Shown here piece by piece: positions 55,171-62,860 of a DNA stretch of 64,000 bases. Source of the DNA: Oscillospiraceae bacterium. GTDB taxonomy: Bacteria > Bacillota > Clostridia > Oscillospirales > Acutalibacteraceae. How positions within the stretch are numbered: the stretch's first letter is position 1; each line of letters begins with the position of its first letter. The notes beneath the pieces were generated by a model, which saw only the letters and a program-made list of their open reading frames with translations, was not told where the DNA came from and did no database searches. Both the position numbers and the translations under genes were made by a program. The DNA is taken from NCBI GenBank assembly GCA_022650485.1, contig JALCPP010000001.1, forward strand, positions 356,824-420,823, read 5' to 3'.

Positions 55171-56592
55171 TCAAATCAGTTCTCCGCCTAAAATCCAGTT
55201 GCGTGCGCTCGTAATGCGAACATTGGCAAACTGGCCGATCAGCGCCGGGTCCCCGGCAAAATCGACAATAATATTTCCATCCGTACGCCCGGTCAAAAGC
55301 CCGGTTTTGGGCTTCTGCTGCTCAATAAGCACCCGCTGCACCGTTCCCACAGAGGCAGCGCAGCGCCGCGCGGCGATTTTCTCCTGCTCTGCACACAGTT
55401 CCTGCAGCCATCTGCCTTTTTCAGCCGCGGGAACAGGGTCCGGCAGTTTCGCGGCTTTTGTTCCTGTACGGGGCGAATAAATAAAAGTAAAAAGTGATGT
55501 AAATTCCACACGCCGGATTAAATCGACCGTGTCGCGAAATTCTTCATATGTTTCCCCCGGGAATCCTACAATGATATCGGAAGTCAGGGAAACATCCGGT
55601 ATTTTTTCTTTTGCGTACGAAATCAGTTCCAGATACCGCTCCCGCGTGTAACTGCGGTTCATGGCTTTCAGGATGCGGTCGTTTCCGGATTGAAACGGCA
55701 AGTGAAGATGATGACTGATATGTTTGCCGGACGCGATCGTATCGATTAGTTCTTTAGTCAGATCTTTTGGGTGCGAGGTCATAAACCGAATCCGGTAGTC
55801 GCCTTCCACTTCATCCAGCATGCGCAAAAGTGACGCGAAGCTGACCGGATTTTGCAGCGTCTTTCCGTAAGAATTGACATTCTGCCCCAGCAGGGTGATA
55901 TCTTTATACCCATCACGGACAAGGCCGCGGAATTCTTTCAAGATTGCATCCGGTTCCCTACTGCGTTCCCGCCCGCGGACATAGGGCACAATGCAGTAAG
56001 AGCAGAAATTGTTGCAGCCGTACATCACGGTAAGCCACGCCTTGACGGTTCCGTCACGGCGAACGGGAAGGCCCTCCGCAATTTGATGATCCTCACTGTC
56101 ATCGCCGCGTTCGAACACGCGCCGGTTTTCCGTCAGCGCGCGCAGCAAAAGCTGCGGAAATTTATGGATGACATGAGTCCCGAACACAAGACCGACAAAC
56201 GGAAATACGGAACGAATCCGCTCAGCGGCCTTATCTTCTTCCATCATGCAGCCACAAACGGCAATCAGTGTGGACGGGTGGCGCCGTTTCACAGTTTTCA
56301 ATGCACCGACGTTGCCGAACACACGATTTTCCGCATGCTCGCGCACCGCGCAGGTATTAAATAAAATAAAGTCCGCTTCTTCCTCGTTTTCCGTAAATGA
56401 AAAGCCCATCTGGGCAAGAAAGCCCTTGATCTTTTCACTGTCGGAAACATTCTGCTGACATCCGTAGGTACGGACCAGCGCCATTGGCGTGCCCGTACGC
56501 GCTCGCAGCGACATGATCTCCCTCACCTGGCGGACAGCTTCCTCGCCGGAGGGTGAAGCAAACTGAGAAAAGGCCGGGGTTTCTTCTGGCAA
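55171..56592 (-). CDS. miaB: tRNA-2-methylthio-N6-dimethylallyladenosine synthase
   Basis: A 473-residue radical SAM methylthiotransferase. The N-terminal UPF0004 domain provides cluster cysteines (VRTYGCQQNVSD; FNTCAVRE; AVCGCM), the radical SAM motif is CNNFCSYCIVPYVRG, and the C-terminal TRAM domain ends the protein. It acts on MiaA-modified tRNA. A TTG at 56592 has GGGAGGAAA nine bases upstream. First gene of the cluster running to ileS. Confidence 0.95.
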   Translation of the reverse strand: MPEETPAFSQFASPSGEEAVRQVREIMSLRARTGTPMALVRTYGCQQNVSDSEKIKGFLAQMGFSFTENEEEADFILFNTCAVREHAENRVFGNVGALKTVKRRHPSTLIAVCGCMMEEDKAAERIRSVFPFVGLVFGTHVIHKFPQLLLRALTENRRVFERGDDSEDHQIAEGLPVRRDGTVKAWLTVMYGCNNFCSYCIVPYVRGRERSREPDAILKEFRGLVRDGYKDITLLGQNVNSYGKTLQNPVSFASLLRMLDEVEGDYRIRFMTSHPKDLTKELIDTIASGKHISHHLHLPFQSGNDRILKAMNRSYTRERYLELISYAKEKIPDVSLTSDIIVGFPGETYEEFRDTVDLIRRVEFTSLFTFIYSPRTGTKAAKLPDPVPAAEKGRWLQELCAEQEKIAARRCAASVGTVQRVLIEQQKPKTGLLTGRTDGNIIVDFAGDPALIGQFANVRITSARNWILGGELI

Positions 56593-56627
56593 AATAGATT
56601 TCCTCCCATGCGTTTGGATTACAGATT

Positions 56628-56656
56628 ATTATAGCATAGCGCTAAACACGCTTCAA
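56628..56656 (-). promoter_or_regulatory. Extended -10 promoter of the miaB cluster
   Basis: Minus strand TTGAAG (56651-56656), 17-base spacer, TATAAT (56628-56633) preceded by TGC. Confidence 0.75.
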
Positions 56657-56666
56657 GGAAAAAGCA

Positions 56667-56698
56667 GAAAAAGCCCCAAGGCTGCCTGCCCTGGGACT
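56667..56698 (-). terminator. Terminator after the DUF4097 gene
   Basis: On the minus strand AGTCCCAGG and CCTTGGGGCT form a stem (one wobble, one bulge) followed by TTTTT. Confidence 0.7.
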
Positions 56699-56718
56699 AT
56701 TTCGTGCGCATCCGGCTG

Positions 56719-57417
56719 TCAGTTTGCTTTAAATTGAATGGAAATCATTCCGTTTGATGTATCGACAGACAGTTTTTTCTTTCCGCCGGAACGGCTTTGC
56801 AGATTGCTCACAGCATTGCTGGTTGTGGCCTCAATGGAATAATCCTCTTTTCTCCCCAAAATCACCCCGCTGACCATCGCGTTTTCTGTTTTCAGTACAA
56901 TGTCCGGGTACATAATCCGTTTCAGAGAAATAGCGGCATTATCTGTTTGCGCCGAAAGCGCTCCGGCTGCGGTAACATCCTGCAAAGAAATCACCGCGTT
57001 GTGTGACTGCAGCTTGACCGTCTGAGCGGAAAGTCCGGATAGGCTGACGGCGGCATTACTGGTTTCGCAGCGAAACGTTTTCAGCTGCTGAAAATCTTTC
57101 ACGGAAACCTCGCTGTTTTCGGCTTCTACCATCATGTCACCCGCATAATTTTTGGGAACATGCACCGTAATCAAATCTTCCGGAGAAAGGTCGGATCCAT
57201 CAAACCAAAAAGTTGGAAACCTTTCCTTACGGCTCCGGTCTTGATTTTCTACAGCGAAGATACCATTCTCATTAGAAAATTGATATCTCTGGCCCTGCGC
57301 GGGGCAATATTCAATCACGACCTGATCGCTTTTCGAAGAGACAAACTCGATCGTTTTATTTTCCGCATGCACTTTTATCGATTGTATTTCTTGCGCTGCT
57401 GCGGAATATTTTTTCAC
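56719..57417 (-). CDS. DUF4097 beta-strand repeat protein
   Basis: A 232-residue protein built from repeating beta-strand units (SNAAVSLSGL; HNAVISLQDV; DNAAISLKRI; ENAMVSGVIL; SNAVSNLQ), the DUF4097/YvlB-like solenoid. The GTG at 57417 has no good ribosome site, and the frame stays open without a normal start for another 43 codons upstream, into the end of the glycosyltransferase gene. The extension is Cys/Trp-containing, so the true N-terminus is uncertain. No signal peptide is visible in the short form. Confidence 0.75.
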   Translation of the reverse strand: MKKYSAAAQEIQSIKVHAENKTIEFVSSKSDQVVIEYCPAQGQRYQFSNENGIFAVENQDRSRKERFPTFWFDGSDLSPEDLITVHVPKNYAGDMMVEAENSEVSVKDFQQLKTFRCETSNAAVSLSGLSAQTVKLQSHNAVISLQDVTAAGALSAQTDNAAISLKRIMYPDIVLKTENAMVSGVILGRKEDYSIEATTSNAVSNLQSRSGGKKKLSVDTSNGMISIQFKAN

Positions 57418-57481
57418 TTCGGCTTGTTCCGATGCAGACGGATAGGAAAGGCCGACCCAAAACGGGACGACCTTTCCTTGT

Positions 57482-58435
57482 TTATTTTGGATGGTACAAT
57501 CCGGGCGAAAAACGCCACAGTAAGATACTTCTGCGCAGTTTGGAATCCATTTTACGGTCCACCGTCAGTAAATGACTGTAACCAAAGGCTTGCAGACAGC
57601 CCCGAACAGAATGGGCGTCATTGCCTTCGCGAAGGAGTACATCCACGGCATTCATTACCACCTGCGGCACCCTGACTCGTTCTACCAGTCGAAGTAAATC
57701 CGCATCTTCAACGCAGCTCGCCTTCACGGCGTCCGCAATGCGGAGAACCGCTTCCACTCGCTGAAAAATATCTGTTCCAGCGGGTTTCTGTTTGCCCCGC
57801 TTCAGCTCACAGCTTTCATTCCGGCTTAAGACCACGGGCGCTTGCACCGCCGCATCAGAAAGCAGCAGACACCGGGCAATAAATTCCTCCGAATAGCCAT
57901 AGCGGCATGCCTCCTCAAATTCGACCTGATGTTCCGTTAAAAAAGCACGCCGAATCAGAATCGCCGAAATATCAATTGCCGCTCCGTTTGAAATCCAGCT
58001 TTTCAGATATTGATGTCCGCCGCGATGCAGAATTGCGCTGCTCAGAGCATGACGTTCTGCCACACGCGCCTCCTCGCGGCTCGCACATCCAAAGACAAAA
58101 TCCGCCTTGGTCCGTTTGGCGGTTTCAAGAAACGAGGGGATAAAGTTTTCGTAAAGCCGGCGGGCAAAGACAAAAGAAATATACTTTCCATCCGCCTTTT
58201 GAATGCCGGTATTCAGCGCCGCGGCCGCCGTCGAGCTTCCGCTCTGAATCACATAGCCGTGCAGCCCTGTATTCTTCATCTGCCGAACCGCCTGTAAGAC
58301 TGTGCGATCCGTCGAACCCATATCGACAACAATCAATTCAAAATCAAGTTTGCCGACTTGTTTCTGCACAAAATGAAGAATGCCCACAATTTCTTCTTCA
58401 ATATTTCTAACCGGTAAAATCAAGGATAGTTCCAT
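57482..58435 (-). CDS. GT2 family glycosyltransferase
   Basis: A 317-residue protein whose first 115 residues are a GT-A domain (LSLILPVRNIEEEIVGIL; VVDMGSTDRTVLQA; the DXD-like position appears as a degenerate FVFA). The C-terminal half is helical and unassigned. The ATG at 58435 fits the family N-terminus; a GTG at 58444 with AGAGGTG nine bases upstream is an alternative. The substrate is unknown, and the loss of a clear DXD raises the possibility of an inactive or divergent enzyme. Confidence 0.77.
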   Translation of the reverse strand: MELSLILPVRNIEEEIVGILHFVQKQVGKLDFELIVVDMGSTDRTVLQAVRQMKNTGLHGYVIQSGSSTAAAALNTGIQKADGKYISFVFARRLYENFIPSFLETAKRTKADFVFGCASREEARVAERHALSSAILHRGGHQYLKSWISNGAAIDISAILIRRAFLTEHQVEFEEACRYGYSEEFIARCLLLSDAAVQAPVVLSRNESCELKRGKQKPAGTDIFQRVEAVLRIADAVKASCVEDADLLRLVERVRVPQVVMNAVDVLLREGNDAHSVRGCLQAFGYSHLLTVDRKMDSKLRRSILLWRFSPGLYHPK

Positions 58436-58563
58436 CGCCTGCACTATACCATACACCTCTGCTTTTATCAGCATAACCCGTACACAAAGTATACCATATT
58501 GCCGCCGGGAGAAAAGTCTTAATTTGCACAGACCGAATCATTAAATTGCAGGTTTCTTGTTTA

Positions 58564-58584
58564 ATTTTCATATTTCATGAAAAT
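58564..58584. repeat. 8-bp perfect inverted repeat after the TetR gene
   Basis: ATTTTCAT-N5-ATGAAAAT, ending at the tetR stop. It could be a weak hairpin or an operator; no T-tract follows. Confidence 0.4.
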
Positions 58585-59180
58585 CAGTGCCGATCCGGAC
58601 TTTGGGGCTTCCCTGCGAGCTTTCCCAAATAGCGGGCAGCCGTAAATTGCTTGCTGTCATCAATAAAATACTTTAATTTTCCAACCAATTCGCGAGGTTG
58701 CTCTTTCATTCCGTTGCGCGCCCATTGAATAACAATTCCGACCAAACCGTATGTATAAAATTCCGCAATAAAGTTCTTGTCGTCTTCTCGAATCCCTTTC
58801 CCGTCTTCCATTGCTCCAATGATTTCAATCAAAAGACTTTTGGTAAGATTGAAAAAATAGTCCTGAAACGCGTTCTGCCCCGTGACATTCAGTGCATTCC
58901 TATAAAAATATTTCTCTCGTTTCATAATGTTAAGAATATCCAGCATGACGTCACTCCAATCATGGAATGACTTTTGAGAAGACACGACGGAAACAACCTC
59001 ATTATAATAAATCCAGTTGACCAGATCGTATTTGTCTTTAAAATGATAATAAAAAGTCTGCCGGTTTACACCGCAATTCTGAACGATGTCTGAAACCGAT
59101 ATTTTCCTTAAATCTTCTTTTTTCATCAATTCCTTAACCGATTGGGCAATCGCCTTCTTTGTAATCAGCGATTCCGACAT
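58584..59180 (-). CDS. TetR family transcriptional regulator
   Basis: A 198-residue repressor-type protein with an N-terminal helix-turn-helix (KISVSDIVQNCGVNRQTFYYHFKDKYDL) and a C-terminal domain resembling the DhaS-like TetR group. The ATG at 59180 has AAAGGGGCG upstream. It stands 35 bases after the CNNM/CBS gene and may share its transcript; targets are unknown. Confidence 0.9.
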   Translation of the reverse strand: MSESLITKKAIAQSVKELMKKEDLRKISVSDIVQNCGVNRQTFYYHFKDKYDLVNWIYYNEVVSVVSSQKSFHDWSDVMLDILNIMKREKYFYRNALNVTGQNAFQDYFFNLTKSLLIEIIGAMEDGKGIREDDKNFIAEFYTYGLVGIVIQWARNGMKEQPRELVGKLKYFIDDSKQFTAARYLGKLAGKPQSPDRH

Positions 59181-59215
59181 AAGCACGCCCCTTTCGAATA
59201 AAAATCCGAAGTACT

Positions 59216-60478
59216 TTATTCCGATGCCTCCTGAATCGGTGCGGGAAGCTGGATGGACAGCATTGTGGCACGTCTGGCCGCCGCTTTTGTAACTGTAAAT
59301 TTAATATGCTCAAATTCAAAGCTGTCGCCCGCGGCAGGAATTCTTCCGAGCCGTTCCATTACCCATCCACTGACCGTCACAGAATCAAACTCATCATCCG
59401 ACTTTTTCAGCCCCAAAAATTCGAATAAATCATCCAGGCTCACAGCGCAATTCACCTCATAGGACAGATCATCACACTTTTTAAAATAATCTATAACTTC
59501 ATCATGCTCGTCCCAAATATCCCCGACCAGCTCTTCTAAAATATCTTCCATTGTCACAATGCCCTGCGTACCACCGAATTCATCCACAACAACGGCCATG
59601 TGGGTTTTTACCTGCTGCAAAAGACGAAGAAGATCCGAGATTTTCATGCCCGTTCCAACGTAGGAAACTTTCTTGACAATTGGGGCAATGGCAGTATCCC
59701 CTTTGTGCAAAGCCCGGAAATAATCCTTTTCGTGAATCATTCCAACAATATTATCAATTGAGCCCTCATAAACCGGCAAGCGGGAGTAGTTTGTCTGCAA
59801 AAACAGTTTCGTAATTTGCTCCATCGTCATTTTGCTGTCAACCGCAACAATATTAACCCTGGGGGTTAGAATATCGTTTGCATCCAAATCATTAAACTCA
59901 ATAGCGGACCGAATCAGTTCCCCGTTGCGTTCGTCAATTCCCCCATCGCTCTGAGCTTCATCGACAAAAGTCATCAATTCTTCCTGTGTAACTTTCATTT
60001 CATCTCTACGTTTAAAAATATGCCTTAACAAATTTTTCCACGCTGAAGACAGATAGTTCAGCGGGGTAAACAACATGACAAAGAAACTTAAGACCGGCGT
60101 TGCAGCCATGGCAAAACTTTCCGGGCTTTCTTTTGCAAGAAACTTCGGTGAAATCTCACCAAAAATTAAAACCATCACCGTCATTGCGATCGTTGAAACC
60201 GTAATTCCGGCACCACCATACCAATTTGTAAACACAATGGTAGCAATGGATGCCCCCGCAATATTGACAATGTTATTACCAACCAAAATAGTAGACAAAA
60301 GGCTGTCGTAGTTTTCGGCAAGCCGCAAAGTGGCGGCAGCCCGAATATTCCCGTTGTTTGCCAGGCTTTTGATTCTCACCTTATTTAAAGTTGTAAAAGC
60401 TGTTTCACTGGCTGAAAAGAATGCCGACATCAAGGTAAATGCCAGTATTAATAATATTTGAGATGTGGATTGTTCCAT
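59216..60478 (-). CDS. CNNM/CBS-domain (HlyC/CorC-like) membrane protein
   Basis: A 420-residue protein: a CNNM/DUF21 membrane domain (about residues 1-190, with [19 protein letters not shown]), a CBS pair (about 205-335, with [13 protein letters not shown] and [20 protein letters not shown]) and a C-terminal CorC_HlyC domain. The family is linked to Mg2+ efflux or tolerance. AAGGGGA precedes the ATG. Promoter at 60524-60552, with a palindrome at the start point. Confidence 0.92.
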   Translation of the reverse strand: MEQSTSQILLILAFTLMSAFFSASETAFTTLNKVRIKSLANNGNIRAAATLRLAENYDSLLSTILVGNNIVNIAGASIATIVFTNWYGGAGITVSTIAMTVMVLIFGEISPKFLAKESPESFAMAATPVLSFFVMLFTPLNYLSSAWKNLLRHIFKRRDEMKVTQEELMTFVDEAQSDGGIDERNGELIRSAIEFNDLDANDILTPRVNIVAVDSKMTMEQITKLFLQTNYSRLPVYEGSIDNIVGMIHEKDYFRALHKGDTAIAPIVKKVSYVGTGMKISDLLRLLQQVKTHMAVVVDEFGGTQGIVTMEDILEELVGDIWDEHDEVIDYFKKCDDLSYEVNCAVSLDDLFEFLGLKKSDDEFDSVTVSGWVMERLGRIPAAGDSFEFEHIKFTVTKAAARRATMLSIQLPAPIQEASE

Positions 60479-60510
60479 GGAAATCCCCTTAGCAACATAG
60501 ATATAGATAT

Positions 60511-60524
60511 TACATTATAATGTA
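60511..60524. promoter_or_regulatory. 14-bp perfect palindrome at the CNNM start point
   Basis: TACATTATAATGTA, at the predicted transcription start of the CNNM gene. It is a plausible operator, possibly for the TetR protein two genes away. Confidence 0.5.
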
Positions 60525-60552
60525 TCTTATCATAATTTCCATATTTTTTCAA
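60524..60552 (-). promoter_or_regulatory. Promoter of the CNNM gene
   Basis: Minus strand TTGAAA (60547-60552), 17-base spacer, TAAGAT (60524-60529) preceded by TGA. Confidence 0.65.
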
Positions 60553-60597
60553 TTTCATTTTCTCCCAAAAAACTTTGCTAAAATTTCATTTAAGGTC

Positions 60598-60626
60598 TTG
60601 CAAACGATTAGGAATTGTGATATTAT
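60598..60626 (+). promoter_or_regulatory. Promoter of the tRNA-Ala array
   Basis: TTGCAA (60598-60603), 17-base spacer, TATTAT (60621-60626) preceded by TGA; transcription would start about 20 bases before the first tRNA-like unit. Confidence 0.7.
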
Positions 60627-60654
60627 AACAAAGCTGTCGAAAAAAGCGATAGAC

Positions 60655-60771
60655 GGGGCATTAGCTCAGCTGGGAGCGCAAGCACTCAGGTTTGCAACAC
60701 CTTAACATCAGATACCAACAAATAATTGAATAGCCCGGAAATCCAGTAAAATCAAGGGTTTCCGAACACAC
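60655..60771 (+). repeat. tRNA-derived 117-bp unit 1
   Basis: Begins with a tRNA-Ala-like 5' half (acceptor strand and D-arm, 25 nt, lacking two bases of the D-stem) but has no T-arm or 3' acceptor. It then has GCAACACC and a hairpin GGAAATCC (60737-60744) with GGGTTTCC (60756-60763). It is in exact 117-bp register with unit 2 and with the intact tRNA. Confidence 0.8.
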
Positions 60772-60888
60772 GGGGGTATAGCTCAGCTGGGAGCGCAGAG
60801 CATCCGGTAAGCAACACCTCAGAGTCAGGAACAAGCGAAAAATCGAATAGCCCGGAAAGCCGCATCAATAAAGGGTTTTCCAATATTT
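60772..60888 (+). repeat. tRNA-derived 117-bp unit 2
   Basis: A second copy: the first 20 bases are identical to the intact tRNA-Ala, then the D-arm lacks two bases. GCAACACC and GAATAGCCCGGAAA occur at the same offsets as in unit 1, and the hairpin arms are GGAAAGCC (60854-60861) and GGGTTTTCC (60873-60881). No complete tRNA fold is possible. Confidence 0.8.
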
Positions 60889-60964
60889 GGGGGTATAGCT
60901 CAGCTGGGAGAGCGCCTGCATGGCATGCAGGAGGTCAGCGGTTCGATCCCGCTTATCTCCACCA
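60889..60964 (+). tRNA. tRNA-Ala (anticodon GGC)
   Basis: A 76-nt gene with an encoded CCA. Acceptor GGGGGTA pairs with TATCTCC, including the alanine-identity G3-U70 pair; D-stem GCTC/GAGC; anticodon stem CCTGC/GCAGG with loop ATGGCAT (anticodon GGC); T-arm AGCGG-TTCGATC-CCGCT. The promoter at 60598 would read through the two degenerate units first. Confidence 0.95.
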
Positions 60965-60972
60965 AAAACAAT

Positions 60973-61000
60973 AAGCCACAAGGCCAAAACCTTGTGGCTT
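60973..61000 (+). terminator. Terminator after tRNA-Ala
   Basis: AAGCCACAAGG/CCTTGTGGCTT perfect 11-bp stem, 6-base loop, then GCGTTTT. Confidence 0.8.
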
Positions 61001-61126
61001 GCGTTTTATCTACGGCGACCGGACACTTGATAAATATCAGGGGAATGCGGAGATCAGTCATCTCATGATGGGTAATCCTTGATATCCTCATTTTCATAGA
61101 GCGATCCCATTACCAAAAGCGAGGGA

Positions 61127-61167
61127 AGAGCTATGTTTTCCAATTGGAGGACATAGCTCTTTTTTTA
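61127..61167 (+). terminator. Intrinsic terminator before the element genes
   Basis: AGAGCTATGT and ACATAGCTCT with a 14-base loop (extendable by TTCC/GGA pairs), then TTTTTTT (61161-61167). No gene lies between the tRNA and this hairpin, so it may end transcription entering the element. Confidence 0.75.
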
Positions 61168-61278
61168 TATCCAAACGCGAAAATCCTAATAATCGCGGGC
61201 GTTATAAAAATGGAGTAGCTATTCCGTTCTCTTCGTGGTATCCTGTGTGCTTGACAAATCAAAAGAAGGAGATGAATA

Positions 61279-62127
61279 TTGGTGAGCGTAAACGCCAAAG
61301 GAGAAGAATATAAGCATGTGGAGCTGTTCGGCCGGCCCGCGCTTTTCACGAATTCCCGCATTGACCGCGGCACCGTGCCGGAAGGCTTCCACTGCTACGA
61401 CCTGCGCGGCTCGGACCGCGACCCCGGAAAACCGACGACGGTGGAAAATCGGGTGGCCGTCAATCACGCCGGTACGGTGCTGACAGCCGAGCCAATCACC
61501 ATTCCCAGGGAGGGCTTTCGCCGATTGCGCGGCGGCCTCAACTTTCTCGGTGAATGTCTGACGCTCCCGGAATTCTGTGAAAAGCAAAATCTCAGGCTCC
61601 CACCCGACGACCGGAAGTTTATTCTGCGGCCTGCCTCTTCCAGTGAGGCGGGCCTTTTTTTCGCCCTGCCGAAAGGACGGGACGCGGAGCTTGGAACCAT
61701 TGGCCATATGCGGATCGATTTCGGCGGTGAAGGAAAGGAGTTCTGGCACACATGGTGGCCGAGGGGCGACGAGGAATTGAACAGCCCCGAATTCAAAGCG
61801 GAGCTGAAAGAGCTGGTGAATGAACTGAAGGAAACCGGTCCGCTGAAAAGTCTCAGCGCCATGTCCGGCTACTGCGCCGGGCATGGCGGCCAGATCGAGG
61901 GCGGCGGGCGGCAGGACTATGGCTACATCGTGGAAACGGAGCATTACTGCTACTGCCTGCGGTGCAATCCCGGTCCCGGAGATTATCAGGCGTACCTTGC
62001 GGCTTTCGATCTGCGGGTACAACAGAGGATGAATATGAAACAGAAAACGCCCGCGCAGGATTGCGGCCTTGAAGATGGAATCGAGGATCAGACGCCCGAA
62101 CAGGGCATCACGATGGGAGGCTTATGA
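61279..62127 (+). CDS. LPD28-like mobile-element accessory protein
   Basis: A 282-residue protein. The N-terminal 85 residues (VELFGRPALFTNSRID; FHCYDLRGSDRDPGKPTTVE; VAVNHAGTVLTAEPI) resemble the LPD28 domain found on conjugative elements. The rest has a Cys-containing segment (EHYCYCLRCNPGPGDYQAYL) and no known catalytic motif. Likely starts at TTG 61279 or the adjacent GTG, with AAGGAG upstream. Its function is unknown. Confidence 0.7.
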   Translation: MVSVNAKGEEYKHVELFGRPALFTNSRIDRGTVPEGFHCYDLRGSDRDPGKPTTVENRVAVNHAGTVLTAEPITIPREGFRRLRGGLNFLGECLTLPEFCEKQNLRLPPDDRKFILRPASSSEAGLFFALPKGRDAELGTIGHMRIDFGGEGKEFWHTWWPRGDEELNSPEFKAELKELVNELKETGPLKSLSAMSGYCAGHGGQIEGGGRQDYGYIVETEHYCYCLRCNPGPGDYQAYLAAFDLRVQQRMNMKQKTPAQDCGLEDGIEDQTPEQGITMGGL

Positions 62128-62128
62128 G

Positions 62129-62860
62129 ATGAGACAGCATCCGAAATGGCTGGAGTTTTTACGCGAGCAGTACCCGCCGGGCACACGTATCCGGCTCGCA
62201 CAGATGAACGATCCCTATTCCCCCGTGCCGCCCGGCACCGAGGGGACGCTCGAGTACATCGACGACGCGGGCCAGTTCCAGATAAATTGGGACAACGGCC
62301 GCACCCTCGCGCTCATCCCCAGTGAGGATCACTTTTCCGTCATTCCGCGGCCGCTCCAGACTCTCAAGCTCTACATGCCGCTCACCGTCACCACCTATGA
62401 GCGCGACGAATACGGCGACATGGACAACGATCCCGTCGAGCTTGACAGCCGGACGGTCCTTCCCTATGAGGATCATATCCTCGCCGCCATTCTGAAGGAG
62501 CGCGCGCCGGAGGAAGCGGAGCGCGGCCTCATGAAATACTATGGCGCGGACGACGCTGTAAACGACAAGGTGCGGTCTTATGTTTTCACGGTGGAACGTG
62601 TCCAGGGCCAATTGATGGGAGTCGCTGAGTGCCGCATCAAGAGCGAACTGACAGCTGAGGAACTGGAACGGCTAAAGGGGAACATCTCCGGCCAGGCGTC
62701 CGATGGGTTCGGGGAAGGCTTCGAGCAGCGGCCGATCAAGACCCCGGACGGTGAGATTTACGTCAGCCTGTGGAGCAGCGAGAAAGGCTGGAACATCATG
62801 ACGCAGGATGAGCTGGAGCAGAGCCAGCAGATGGGAGGCATGCGGCTTGATCAACAATAA
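62129..62860 (+). CDS. DUF4314-containing mobile-element protein
   Basis: A 243-residue protein. The first 80 residues form a DUF4314-like SH3-type domain (YPPGTRIRLAQMNDPYSPV; GTLEYIDDAGQFQINWDNG) common on integrative elements; the remainder is mostly helical and acidic. The ATG at 62129 follows GGGAGG by eight bases and lies two bases after the previous stop. Its role in the element is unknown. Confidence 0.78.
   Translation: MRQHPKWLEFLREQYPPGTRIRLAQMNDPYSPVPPGTEGTLEYIDDAGQFQINWDNGRTLALIPSEDHFSVIPRPLQTLKLYMPLTVTTYERDEYGDMDNDPVELDSRTVLPYEDHILAAILKERAPEEAERGLMKYYGADDAVNDKVRSYVFTVERVQGQLMGVAECRIKSELTAEELERLKGNISGQASDGFGEGFEQRPIKTPDGEIYVSLWSSEKGWNIMTQDELEQSQQMGGMRLDQQ

Noticed and set aside
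60900..61097. Minus-strand ORF with a C-terminal SGIEPLTSCMPCRRSPS-like sequence
   Set aside because: It is the antisense reading of the tRNA-Ala gene, a well-known spurious product.
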